Source: Eledone cirrhosa | Lineage: Eukaryota; Mollusca; Cephalopoda; Octopoda; Eledonidae | Assembly (NCBI GenBank): GCA_964016885.1 | Contig: OZ024740.1 | Coordinates: 295,267,097-295,331,096, forward strand | DNA: 64,000 nucleotides | Direction of reading: 5' to 3' | Part shown: positions 20,984-33,261 of the stretch, in pieces | Layout: each line of letters opens with the position of its first letter | Numbering within the stretch: position 1 is the stretch's first letter | Notes under the pieces: generated by a model | The model's input: the letters and a program-made list of their open reading frames with translations, nothing else | Database searches by the model: none | Told to the model about the DNA's origin: nothing | Position numbers and translations under genes: made by a program

Positions 20984-23246
20984 TGATGCTGAAATATTCT
21001 GGAAAAAATGACGAAATTTTCTGGAAAAAATGACGAAATTTTCTGGAAAAATTGACGAATATTCTGGATAAATTGACGAAATATTCGTGAAAATGTCGAA
21101 ATTTTTTGGAAACAATGACGAAATTTTCGGGAAATATTGACGAAATTTTCGGGGAAAACGTCGAAATTTTCGGCAAAAATTGTTGAAATTTTCGGCAGAA
21201 ATTGTTGAAATTTTCGGCTGAAACTGACGAAATTTTCGGGAAAAAATGACGAAATTTCCGGCAAAAATTTACGAAATTTTCATGAAAAAATGATGAAATT
21301 TTCTGTAAAAATTGACGAAAGTTTCGGGAAAAAATACTGAAATTTTCTGGAAAAAATGACGAAATTTTTAGCAAAAATGACGAAATTTTCTGGAAAAATT
21401 GACGAAATATCCTGGATAAATTGACGAAATATTCGGCAAAAAATGTCGAAATTTTTTTGAAAAAATGACGAAATTATCGGCAAAAAATGATGAAATTTTC
21501 GGGAAAAATTGACGAAATTTTCTTTGATAAATGCCGAAATTTTCGGTAAAAAACGTCGAAATTTTCGGCTGAAACTGACGAAATTTTCGGGAAAAAATGA
21601 TGAAATTTTTGGCAAAAATTGACTAAATTTTCCGGAAAAAATGACGAAATATTCGGCAAAAAATGACGAAATTTTCGTGAACAAATGCCGAAATTTTCCG
21701 CAAAAATTGACTAAATTTTCGGGGAAAATTGAATAAATTTTCGGGGAAAATTGACGAAATTTTCGTTAAAAAATCAGGAATTTTTAGGCAAATATTGACG
21801 AAATTTTCGGGAAAAATTGACGAAATTTTCGGGGGAAAATGCCGAAACTTTAGGGAAAAAATGATAAAATTTTCGGCAAAAATTGACTACATTTTCGGGA
21901 AAAAATGACGAAATTTTCGTGAAAAAATGCCGAAATTTTCCGCAAAAATTGACTAAATTTTCTGTAAAAATTGACGAAATTTTCGGTAAAAAATGAGGAA
22001 TTTTTAGGCAAAAATTGACGAACTTTTCGGGAAAAAATTCCGAAATTTTAGGGGAAAAAATGATGAAATTTTCGGCAAAAATTGACGACATTTTCGGAAA
22101 AAAATGACGAAAGTTTCGGGAAAAAATGCCTAAATTTTCGGGAAAAAAGGACGAAATTTTCAGTAAAAAGTGACGAAATTTTCTTTGAAAAATGCCGAAA
22201 TTTTCGGGAAAAAACGTCGAAATTTCCGCTGAAACTGACGAAATTTTCGGGAAAAAATGATGAAATTTTGGGCAAAAATTGACTAAATTTTCCGGAAAAA
22301 ATCACGAAATTTTCGGCAAAAAATGACGAAATTTTCGTGAAAAAATGCCGAAATTTTCCGCAAAAATTGACTAAATTTTCGGGGAAAATTGACGAAATTG
22401 TCGGTAAAAAATCAGGAATTTTTAGGCAAAAATTGACGAAATTTTCGGGAAAAATTGACGAAATTTTCGGGGGAAAATGCCGAAACTTTAGGGAAAAAAA
22501 TGATAAAATTTTCGGCAAAAATTGACTACATTTTCGGGAAAAAATGACGAAAGTTTCGGCAAAAAGTGACGAAATTTTCTGGGAAAAATGCCGAAATTTA
22601 TCTGGAAAAAACGTCGAAATTTTCGGCAAAAATTGTTGAAATTTTCGGCTGAAATTGACGAAATTTTCGGGAAAAAATGATGAAATTTTCGGCAAAAATT
22701 GTCTAAATTTTCCGGAAAAAATCACGAAATTTTCGGCAAAAAATGACGAAATTTTCGTGAAAAAATGCCGAAATTTTCGGCAAAAATTGACTAAATTTTC
22801 TGTAAAAATTGACGAAATTTTCGGTCAAAAATGAGGAATTTTTAGGCAAAAATTGACGAAATTTTCGGGAAAAAATGCAGAAATTTTAGGGTTAAAAATG
22901 ATGAAATTTTCGGCAAGAATTGACGACATTTTCGGAAAAAAATGACGAAAGTTTCGGGAAAAAATGCCTAAATTTTCGGGAAAAAAGGACGAAATTTTCG
23001 GTAAAAAGTGACGAAATTTTCGGCAAAAATTGACGAAATTTTCGGCAGAATTTGACGAAATTTTCTTCAAAAAAATCCGAAATTTTCGGCAAAAATTGAC
23101 GATACTTTCGGGAAAAAACGCCTAAATTTTCGAGAAAAATGAAAAAAATTTCGGCCAAAATGACGAAATTTTCGGGAAAAAACGACGAAATTTTCGTGAA
23201 AAAATGCCCAAATGTTCGGAAAAAATGACGAAATTTTCGGCAAAAA
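20984..23246 (+). repeat. Family B block B11, longest block (2.26 kb)
   Basis: Starts like B2/B4. It then combines a B2-type 5' part, a piece of standard 3' sequence (about 22030-22170) that passes back into a B6/B8-type middle at GTAAAAAGTGACGAAATTTTC, and a second complete 3' section to C. It looks like a fusion of two blocks by unequal exchange within B. A local one-monomer duplication occurs near 21720-21750. Confidence 0.9.
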
Positions 23247-23332
23247 TTAGGAGGTAGAATCTTAGGGGGTAGAACCTTAGGAGGTAAAACCTTAGGAGGT
23301 AGAACCAAGGGGTAGAACCTTAGGGGGAATCC
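23247..23332 (+). repeat. Element C copy 9
   Basis: Canonical 86-bp form. Confidence 0.95.
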
Positions 23333-24117
23333 ATTTTTTATTTCGGTGATCCATTTTCTATTTGGGGGATCCATTTTTTATTTCGGTGATCCATTTTTTA
23401 TTTGGGTTATCCATTTTTTATTTGATGGATCTCCCAAATAAAAAATGGATCACCCAAATAAAAAATGGATCACCCAAATAAAAAATGGATCACCCAAATA
23501 AAAACTTGATCCTCCAAATAAAAAATGGATCACCCAAATAAAAAATGGATCCCCCAAATAAAAAATGGATCCCCCAAATAAAAAATGGATCCCCCAAATA
23601 AAAAATGGATCACCCAAATAAAAACTGGATGCCCCAAATAAAAAATGTATCCCCCTAATAATAAATTGATCACCCAAATAAAAAATGGATCGCCCAAATA
23701 AAAAATGGATCCAAAAAATTAAAAATGGATCACCCAAATAAAAAATGGATCCCTTTTTTATTTAGCGGATCCATTTTTTATTTCGGGGATCCATTTTTAT
23801 TTGGCTGATCCATTTTTTATTTGGGTGATCCATTCTTTATTTGGGGGATCCATTTTTTATTTGGGTGATCCATTTTTAATTTGGGTGATCCATTTTTTAT
23901 TTGGTGGATCCAATTTTTATTTGGGGGATCCATTTTTTATTTGGGTGATCCATTTTTTATTTGGGGTATCCATTTTTAATTTGGGTGATCCATTTTTTAT
24001 TTGGGTGATCCATTTTTTATTTAAGGGATACATTTTTTATTTGGGGGATCCATTTTTTATTTGATGGATCTCCCAAATAAAAAATGGATCACCCAAATAA
24101 AAAATGGATCACCCAAA
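23333..24117. repeat. Family A block A11, shortened A+ arm
   Basis: Arms: A+ 23333-23429, A- 23430-23752, A+ 23753-24067, A- 24068-24117. The A+ arm lacks about seven monomers present in A1. The deletion join lies near 23880-23900, between a GGGTGATCC and a GGTGGATCCAA monomer. Confidence 0.91.
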
Positions 24118-24890
24118 TTGATGCTGAAATATTCTGGAAAAATTGACGAAATTTTCTGAAAAAAATGCCGAAATTTTAGGGAAAAAAATGATGAAATTTT
24201 CGGCAAAAATTGACGACATTTTCGGGAAAGAATGACGAAAGTTTCGGCAAAAAGTGACGAAATTTTCTGGAAAAAACGTCGAAATTTTCGGCAAAAATTG
24301 TTGAAATTTTCGGCTGAAATTGACGAAATTTTCGGGAAAAAATGATGAAATTTTCGGCAAAAATTGACTAAATTTTCCGGAAAAAATCACGAAATTTTTG
24401 GCAAAAATGACGAAATTTTCGTGAAAAAATGCCTAAATTTTCTGTAAAAATTGACGAAATTTTCGGTTAATAATGAGGAATTTTTAGGCAAAAATTGACG
24501 AAATTTTCGGGAAAAAATGCCGAAATTTTAGGGGAAAAAATAATGAAATTTTCGGCAAAAATTGACGACATTTTCGGGAAAAAATGACGAAAGTTTCGGG
24601 AAAAAATGCCTAAATTTTCTGGAAAAAAGGACGAAATTTTCGGTAAAAAGTGACGAGATTTTCGGCAAAAATTGACGAAATTTTCGGCAGAATTTTACGA
24701 AATTTTCTTCAAAAAAATCCGAAATTTTCGGCAAAAATTGACGATATTTTCGGGAAAAAACGCCGAAATTTTCGAGGAAAAATGAAAAGATTTTCGGCCA
24801 AAATGACGAAATTTTCGGGGAAAAACGACGAAATTTTCGTGAAAAAATGCCCAAATGTTCGGCAAAAAATGACGAAATTTTCGGCAAAAA
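24118..24890 (+). repeat. Family B block B12, short subtype
   Basis: Colinear with B3, one monomer shorter near 24435 (ATGCCTAAATTTTCTGT). It carries GGTTAATAATGAGG where B3 has GGTCAATAATGAGG. Confidence 0.92.
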
Positions 24891-24976
24891 TTAGGAGGTA
24901 GAATCTTAGGGGGTAGAACCTTAGGAGGTAAAACCTTAGGAGGTAGAACCAAGGGGTAGAACCATAGGGGGAATCC
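24891..24976 (+). repeat. Element C copy 10
   Basis: The last unit reads CATAGGGGGAATCC instead of CTTAGGGGGAATCC; otherwise canonical. Confidence 0.95.
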
Positions 24977-26342
24977 ATTTTTTATTTCGGTGATCCATTT
25001 TCTATTTGGGGGATCCATTTTTTATTTCGGTGATCCATTTTTTATTTGGGTGATCCATTTTTTATTTGATGGATCTCCCAAATAAAAAATGGATCACCCA
25101 AATAAAAAATGGATCCCCCAAATAAAAAATGGATCACCCAAATAAAAAATGGATCACCCAAATAAAAACTTGATCCTCCAAATAAAAAATTGATCACCCA
25201 AATAAAAAATGGATCCCCCAAATAAAAAATGGATCCCCCAAATAAAAAATGGATCCCCCAAATAAAAAATGGATCACCCAAATAAAAACTGGATCCCCCA
25301 AATAAAAATTGGATCCCCCAAATAAAAAATTGATCACCCAAATAAAAAATGGATCGCCCAAATAAAAAATGGATCCAAAAAATTAAAAATGGATCACCCA
25401 AATAAAAAATGGATCACCCAAATAAAAAATGGATACCCCAAATAAAAAATGGATCACCCAAATAAAAAATGGACCCCCAAATAAAAAATGGATCACCCAA
25501 ATAAAAAATGGATCACCCAAATAAAAAATGGATCCCCCAAATAAAAAATGGATCCCCCAAATAAAAAATGGATCACCCAAATTAAAAATGGATCACCCAA
25601 ATAAAAAATGGATCGCCCAAATAAAACATGGATCACCCAAATAAAAAATGGATCACCCAAATAAAAAATGGATCCCCCAAATAAAAAATAGATCCCCCAA
25701 ATAAAAAATGGATCCCCCAAATAAAAAATGGATCACCCTAATAAAAAATGGATCACCCAAATAAAAAATGGATCCCCCAAATAAAAAATGGATCACCCTA
25801 ATAAAAAATGGATCCCCCCAAATAAAAAATGGATCACCCAAATAAAAAATGGATCCCTTTTTTATTTAGCGGATCCATTTTTTATTTCGGGGATCCATTT
25901 TTTATTTGGCTGATCCATTTTTTATTTGGGTGATCCATTCTTTATTTGGGGGATCCATTTTTTATTTGGGTGATCCATTTTTAATTTGGGTGATCCATTT
26001 TTTATTTGGGGGATCCATTTTTTATTTGGGTGATCCATTTTTTATTTGGGGGATCCATTTTTTATTTCGGTGATCCATTTTTTATTTGGGTGATCCATTT
26101 TTTATTTGGGGGATCCATTTTTTATTTGGGTGATCCATTTTTTATTTGGTGGATCCAATTTTTATTTGGGGGATCCTTTTTTTATTTGGGTGATCCATTT
26201 TTTATTTGGGGTATCCATTTTTAATTTGGGTGATCCATTTTTTATTTGGGTGATCCATTTTTTATTTGAGAGATACATTTTTTATTTGGGGGATCCATTT
26301 TTTATTTGATGGATCTCCCAAATAAAAAATGGATCACCCAAA
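24977..26342. repeat. Family A block A12
   Basis: Arms: A+ 24977-25073, A- 25074-25856, A+ 25857-26312, A- 26313-26342. It is A3-like but shorter in the A- arm. The final A- arm is one monomer short, about 30 bp instead of 50. Confidence 0.92.
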
Positions 26343-27137
26343 TTGATGCTGAAATATTCTGGAAAAATTGACGAAATTTTCTGGAAAAAATGCCGAAAGT
26401 TTAGGGAAAAAAATGATGAAATTTTCGGCAAAAATTGACGACATTTTCGGGAAAGAATGACGAAAGTTTCGACAAAAAGTGACGAAATTTTCTGGAAAAA
26501 ACGTCGAAATTTTCGGCAAAAATTGTTGAAATTTTCGGCTGAAATTGACGAAATTTTCGGGAAAAAATGATGAAATTTTCGGCAAAAATTGACTAAATTT
26601 TCCGGAAAAAATCACGAAATTTTCGGCAAAAATGACGAAATTTTCGTGAAAAAATGCCTAAATTTTCCGCCAAAATTGACTAAATTTTATGTAAAAATTG
26701 ACGAAATTTTCGGTCAATAATGAGGAATTTTTAGGCAAAAATTGACGAAATTTTCGGGAAAAAATGCCGAAATTTTAGGGGAAAAAATAATGAAATTTTT
26801 GGCAAAAACTGACGACATTTTCGGGAAAAAATGACGAAAGTTTCGGGAAAAAATGCCTAAATTTTCGGGAAAAAAGGACGAAATTTTCGGTAAAAAGTGA
26901 CGAGATTTTCGGCAAAAATTGACGAAATTTTCGGCAGAATTTGACGAAATTTTCTTCAAAAAAATCCGAAATTTTCGGCAAAAATTGACGATATTTTCGG
27001 GAAAAAACGCCGAAATTTTCGAGGAAAAATGAAAAGATTTTCGGCCAAAATGACGAAATTTTCGGGGAAAAACGACGAAATTTTCGTGAAAAAATGCCCA
27101 AATGTTCGGCAAAAGATGACGAAATTTTCGGCAAAAA
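26343..27137 (+). repeat. Family B block B13, short subtype
   Basis: Same length and monomer order as B3, with scattered differences such as AGTTTCGACAAAAAG near 26466 and GGCAAAAACTGACG near 26810. Confidence 0.93.
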
Positions 27138-27223
27138 TTAGGAGGTAGAATCTTAGGGGGTAGAACCTTAGGAGGTAAAACTTTAGGAGGTAGAACCAAG
27201 GGGTAGAACCTTAGGGGGAATCC
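27138..27223 (+). repeat. Element C copy 11
   Basis: One base change: the third unit ends AAAACTTTAGG where other copies have AAAACCTTAGG. Confidence 0.95.
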
Positions 27224-28149
27224 ATTTTTTATTTCGGTGATCCATTTTCTATTTGGGGGATCCATTTTTTATTTCGGTGATCCATTTTTTATTTGGGTTA
27301 TCCATTTTTTATTTGATGGATCTCCCAAATAAAAAATGGATCACCCAAATAAAAAATGGATCACCCAAATAAAAAATGGATCACCCAAATAAAAACTTGA
27401 TCCTCCAAATAAAAAATGGATCACCCAAATAAAAAATGGATCCCCCAAATAAAAAATGGATCCCCCAAATAAAAAATGGATCCCCCAAATAAAAAATGGA
27501 TCACCCAAATAAAAACTGGATGCCCCAAATAAAAAATGGATCCCCCAAATAAAAAATTGATCACCCAAATAAAAAATGGATCGCCCAAATAAAAAATGGA
27601 TCCAAAAAATTAAAAATGGATCACCCAAATAAAAAATGGATCCCTTTTTTATTTAGCGGATCCATTTTTTATTTCGGGGATCCATTTTTTATTTGGCTGA
27701 TCCATTTTTTATTTGGGTGATCCATTCTTTATTTGGGGGATCCATTTTTTATTTGGGTGATCCATTTTTAATTTGGGTGATCCATTTTTTATTTGGGGGA
27801 TCCATTTTTTATTTGGGTGATCCATTTTTTATTTGGGGGATCCATTTTTTATTTCGGTGATCCATTTTTTATTTGGGTGATCCATTTTTTATTTGGGGGA
27901 TCCATTTTTTATTTGGGTGATCCATTTTTTATTTGGTGGATCCAATTTTTATTTGGGGGATCCATTTTTTATTTGGGTGATCCATTTTTTATTTGGGGTA
28001 TCCATTTTTAATTTGGGTGATCCATTTTTTATTTGGGTGATCCATTTTTTATTTGAGGGATACATTTTTTATTTGGGGGATCCATTTTTTATTTGATGGA
28101 TCTCCCAAATAAAAAATGGATCACCCAAATAAAAAATGGATCACCCAAA
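27224..28149. repeat. Family A block A13
   Basis: Arms: A+ 27224-27320, A- 27321-27643, A+ 27644-28100, A- 28101-28149. It is almost the same as A1 and A4 in length and marker order. Confidence 0.93.
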
Positions 28150-30326
28150 TTGATGCTGAAATATTCTGGAAAAAATGACGAAATTTTCTGGAAAAAATGA
28201 CGAAATTTTCTGGAAAAATTGACGAAATATTCTGGATAAATTGACGAAATATTCGTGAAAAATGTCGAAATTTTTTGGAAACAATGACGAAATTTTCGGG
28301 AAATATTGACGAAATTTTCTGTGAAAAATGCCGAAATTTTCGGGGAAAACGTCGAAATTTTCGGCAAAAATTGTTGAAATTTTCGGCAGAAATTGTTGAA
28401 ATTTTCGGCTGAAACTGACGAAATTTTCGGGAAAAAATGACGAAATTTCCGGCAAAAATTTACGAAATTTTCATGAAAAAATGATGAAATTTTCTGTAAA
28501 AATTGACGAAAGTTTCGGGAAAAAATACTGAAATTTTCTGGAAAAAATGACGAAATTTTTAGCAAAAATGACGAAATTTTCTGGAAAGATTGACGAAATA
28601 TCCTGGATAAATTGACGAAATATTCGGCAAAAAATGTCGAAATTTTTTTGAAAAAATGACGAAATTATCGGCAAAAAATGATGAAATTTTCGGGAAAAAT
28701 TGACGAAATTTTCTTTGATAAATGCCGAAATTTTCGGGAAAAAACGTCGAAATTTTCGGCTGAAACTGACGAAATTTTCGGGAAAAAATGATGAAATTTT
28801 TGGCAAAAATTGACTAAATTTTCCGGAAAAAATGACGAAATATTCGGCAAAAAATGACGAAATTTTCGTGAAAAAATGCCGAAATTTTCCGCAAAAATTG
28901 ACTAAATTTTCGGGGAAAATTGACGAAATTTTCGGTAAAAAATCAGGAATTTTTAGGCAAAAATTGACGAAATTTTCGGGAAAAATTGACGAAATTTTCG
29001 GGGGAAAATGCCGAAACTTTAGGGAAAAAAATGATAAAATTTTCGGCAAAAATTGACTACATTTTCGGTAAAAAATGACGAAAGTTTCGGCAAAAAGTGA
29101 CGAAATTTTCTTGGAAAAATGCCGAAATTTATCTGGAAAAAACGTCGAAATTTTCGGCAAAAATTGTTGAAATTTTCGGCTGAAATTGACGAAATTTTCG
29201 GGAAAAAATGACGAAATTTCCGGCAAAAATTTACGAAATTTTCATGAAAAAATGATGAAATTTTCTGTAAAAATTGACGAAAGTTTCGGGAAAAAATACT
29301 GAAATTTTCTGGAAAAAATGACGAAATTTTTAGCAAAAATGACGAAATTTTCTGGAAAAATTGACGAAATATCCTGGATAAATTGACGAAATATTCGGCA
29401 AAAAATGTCGAAATTTTTTTGAAAAAATGACGAAATTATCGGCAAAAAATGATGAAATTTTCGGGAAAAATTGACGAAATTTTCTTTGATAAATGCCGAA
29501 ATTTTCGGGAAAAAACGTCGAAATTTTCGGCTGAAACTGACGAAATTTTCGGGAAAAAATGATGAAATTTTTGGCAAAAATTGACTAAATTTTCCGGAAA
29601 AAATGACGAAATATTCGGCAAAAAATGACGAAATTTTCGTGAAAAAATAACGAAATTTTCCGCAAAAATTGACTAAACTTTCAGGGAAAATTGACGAAAT
29701 TTTCGTTAAAAAATCAGGAATTTTTAGGCAAAAATTGACGAAATTTTCGGGAAAAATTGACGAAATTTTCGGGGGAAAATGCCGAAAAATTAGGGAAAAA
29801 ATGATAAAATTTTCGGCAAAAATTGACTACATTTTCGTGAAAAAATGCCGAAATTTTCCGCAAAAATTGACTAAATTTTCTGTAAAAATTGACGAAATTT
29901 TCGGTAAAAAATGAGGAATTTTTAGGCAAAAATTGACGAAATTTTCGGGAAAAAATTCCGAAATTTTAGGGGAAAAAATGATGAAATTTTCGGCAAAAAT
30001 TGACGACATTTTCGGAAAAAAATGACGAAAGTTTCGGGAAAAAATGCCTAAATTTTCGGGAAAAAAGGACGAAATTTTCGGTAAAAAGTGACGAAATTTT
30101 CGGCAAAAATTGACGAAATTTTCGGCAGAATTTGACGAAATTTTCTTCAAAAAAATCCGAAATTTTCGGCAAGAATTGACGCTATTTTCGGGAAAAAACG
30201 CCGAAATTTTCAGGAAAAATGAAAAAATTTTCGGCCAAAATGACGAAATTTTCTGGAAAAAACGACGAAATTTTCGTGAAAAAATGCCCAAATGTTCGGA
30301 AAAAATGACGAAATTTTCGGCAAAAA
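28150..30326 (+). repeat. Family B block B14, long, with internal duplication
   Basis: 2.18 kb. It starts as B2/B4. A stretch of about 650 bp (28415-29065) is repeated at about 29187-29836 with a 771-bp offset (for example GGCAAAAATTTACG at 28451 and 29222), which accounts for the extra length. The 3' section is canonical except for GACGCTATTTTCGG and TTTTCAGGAAAAATG near 30180-30215. Confidence 0.92.
28415..29836 (+). repeat. Internal 771-bp-offset tandem duplication in B14
   Basis: Both copies carry TTTCATGAAAAAATGATG, ATATCCTGGATAAATTG and TTTCTTTGATAAATG in the same order and spacing. The second copy has private changes (GAAAAAATAACG near 29645, CTTTCAGGGAAAATTG near 29680), so the duplication is not brand new. 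Confidence 0.85.
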
Positions 30327-30412
30327 TTAGGAGGTAGAATCTTAGGGGGTAGAACCTTAGGAGGTAAAACCTTAGGAGGTAGAACCAAGGGGTAGAACCT
30401 TAGGGGGAATCC
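30327..30412 (+). repeat. Element C copy 12
   Basis: Canonical 86-bp form. Confidence 0.95.
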
Positions 30413-31859
30413 ATTTTTTATTTCGGTGATCCATTTTCTATTTGGGGGATCCATTTTTTATTTCGGTGATCCATTTTTTATTTGGGTTATCCATTTTTTA
30501 TTTGATGGATCTCCCAAATAAAAAATGGATCACCCAAATAAAAAATGGATCACCCAAATAAAAAATGGATCACCCAAATAAAAACTTGATCCTCCAAATA
30601 AAAAATGGATCACCCAAATAAAAAATGGATCCCCCAAATAAAAAATGGATCCCCCAAATAAAAAATGGATCCCCCAAATAAAAAATGGATCACCCAAATA
30701 AAAACTGGATCCCCCAAATAAAAAATGGATCCCCCAAATAAAAAATTGATCACCCAAATAAAAAATGGATCCCCCAAATAAAAAATTGATCACCCAAATA
30801 AAAAATGGATCGCCCAAATAAAAAATGGATCCAAAAAATTAAAAATGGATCACCCAAATAAAAAATGGATCACCCAAATAAAAAATGGATACCCCAAATA
30901 AAAAATAGATCACCCAAATAAAAAATGGACCCCCAAATAAAAAATGGAATACCCAAATAAAAAATGGATCACCCAAATAAAAAATGGTTACCCAAATAAA
31001 AAATGGATCACGCAAATAAAAAATGGATCCCCCAAATAAAAAATGGATCACCCAAATAAAAAATGGATCCCCCAAATAAAAAATGGATCACCCAAATAAA
31101 AAATGGATCCCCCAAATAAAAAATGGATCCCCCAAATAAAAAATGGATCCCCCAAATAAAAAATGGATCACCCAAATTAAAAATGGATTACCAAATAAAA
31201 AATGGAACGCCCAAATAAAAAATGGATCGCCCAAATAAAAAATGGATCACCCAAATAAAAAATGGATCACCCAAATAAAAAATGGATCCCCCAAATAAAA
31301 AATAGATCCCCCAAATAGAAAATGGATCCCCCAAATAAAAAATGGATCACCCTAATAAAAAATGGATCACCCAAATAAAAAATGGATCCCCCAAATAAAA
31401 AATGGATCCCCCAAATAAAGAATGGATCACCCTAATAAAAAATGGATCCCCCCAAATAAAAAATGGATCACCCAAATAAAAAATGGATCCCTTTTTTATT
31501 TGGGGGATCCATTTTTTATTTGGGGGAACCATTTTTTATTTGGGTGATCCATTTTTTACTTGGGTGACCCATTTTTTATTTGGGGTATCCATTTTTAATT
31601 TGGGTGATCCATTTTTTATTTGGGTGATCCATTTTTTTATTTGAGGGATCCATTTTTTATTTGAGGGATACATTTTTTATTTGGGGGATCCATTTTTTAT
31701 TTGGGAGATCCATTTTTTATTTGGGTGATCCATTTTTTTATTTGAGGGATCCATTTTTTATTTGAGGGATACATTTTTTATTTGGGGGATCCATTTTTTA
31801 TTTGATGGATCTCCCAAATAAAAAATGGATCACCCAAATAAAAAATGGATCACCCAAAT
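30413..31859. repeat. Family A block A14, transition between left and right domains
   Basis: Arms: A+ 30413-30508, A- 30509-31490, A+ 31491-31808, A- 31809-31859. Its 3' half carries the A5/A7 markers (GGATTACCAAAT near 31190, TTTACTTGGGTGACCC near 31555). About 101 bp of A+ with the seven-T monomer is duplicated (near 31630 and 31731). Confidence 0.91.
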
Positions 31860-33175
31860 TAATGCTGAAATTTTCTGGAAAAAATGACGAAATTTTCTGG
31901 AAAAAATGACGAAATTTTCAGCAAAAATGACGAAATTTTCTGGAAAAATTGACGAAATATTCTGGATAAATTGACGAAATATTCGTGAAAAAATGTCGAA
32001 ATTTTTTGGAAACAATGACGAAATTGTCGTAAAAAAATGACGAAATTTTCGGGAAATATTGACGAAATTTTCTGTGAAAAATGCCGAAATTTTCGGGAAA
32101 AAACGTCGAAATTTTCGGCAAAAATTGTTGAAATTTTCGGCTGAAACTGACAAAATTTTCGGGAAAAAATGACGAAATTTTTAGCAAAAATGACGAAATT
32201 TTCTGGAAAAATTGACGAAATATCCTGGATAAATTGACGAAATATTCGGTAAAAAATGTCGAAATTTTTTGGAAAAAATGACGAAATTATCGGCAAAAAA
32301 TGATGAAATTTTCGGAAAAAATTGACGAAATTTTCTTTGAAAAATGCCGAAATTTTCGGGAAAAAACGTCGAAATTTTCGCTGAAACTGACGAAATTTTC
32401 GGGAAAAAATGATGAAATTTTGGGCAAAAATTGACTAAATTTTCCGGAAAAAATCACGAAATTTTCGGCAAAAAATGACGAAATTTTCGTGAAAAAATGC
32501 CGAAATTTTCCGCAAAAATTGACTAAATTTTCGGGGAAAATTGACGAAATTGTCGGTAAAAAATCAGGAATTTTTAGGCAAAAATTGACGAAATTTTCGG
32601 GAAAAATTGACGAAATTTTCGGGGGAAAATGCCGAAACTTTAGGGAAAAAAATGATAAAATTTTCGGCAAAAATTGACTACATTTTCGGGAAAAAATGAC
32701 GAAAGTTTCGGCAAAAAGTGACGAAATTTTCTTGGAAAAATGCCGAAATTTATCTGGAAAAAACGTCGAAATTTTCGGCAAAAATTGTTGAAATTTTCGG
32801 CTGAAATTGACGAAATTTTCGGGAAAAAATGATGAAATTTTCGGCAAAAATTGACTAAATTTTCCGGAAAAATCACGAAATTTTCGGCAAAAAATGACGA
32901 AATTTTCGTGAAAAAATGCCGAAATTTTCCGCAAAAATTGACTAAATTTTCGGCAAAAATTGACTAAATTTTCGGCAGAATTTGACGAAATTTTCTTCAA
33001 AAAAATCCGAATTTTCGGCAAAAATTGACGATATTTTCGGGAAAAAACGCCGAAATTTCGAGGAAAAATGAAAAAATTTTCGGCCAAAATGACGAAATTT
33101 TCGGGAAAAAACGACGAAATTTTCGTGAAAAAATGCCCAAATGTTCGGCAAAAATTACGAAATTTTCGGCAAAAA
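31860..33175 (+). repeat. Family B block B15, TTAATGCTG start
   Basis: 1.32 kb. Close to B6/B8 in the 5' and middle parts. The section between GACTAAATTTTCGGC and the 3' marker AATCCG is deleted: GACTAAATTTTCGGCAAAAA occurs twice in tandem near 32939-32970. That double monomer is shared with B17, B21 and B23. Confidence 0.92.
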
Positions 33176-33261
33176 TTAGGAGGTAGAATCTTAGGGGGTA
33201 GAACCTTAGGAGGTAGAACCTTAGGAGGTAGAACCAAGCGGTAGAACCTTAGGGGGAATCC
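33176..33261 (+). repeat. Element C copy 13, AAGCGG variant
   Basis: The fifth unit is AAGCGGTAGAACC in place of AAGGGGTAGAACC, shared only with copies 15, 19 and 21. The third unit is TTAGGAGGTAGAACC, with G in place of A. Confidence 0.95.

Noticed and set aside
24891..24976. tRNA or other structured RNA gene in C or elsewhere
   Set aside because: C is built of 15-bp direct repeats without a cloverleaf or paired arms, and no other non-repeat sequence exists in the window.
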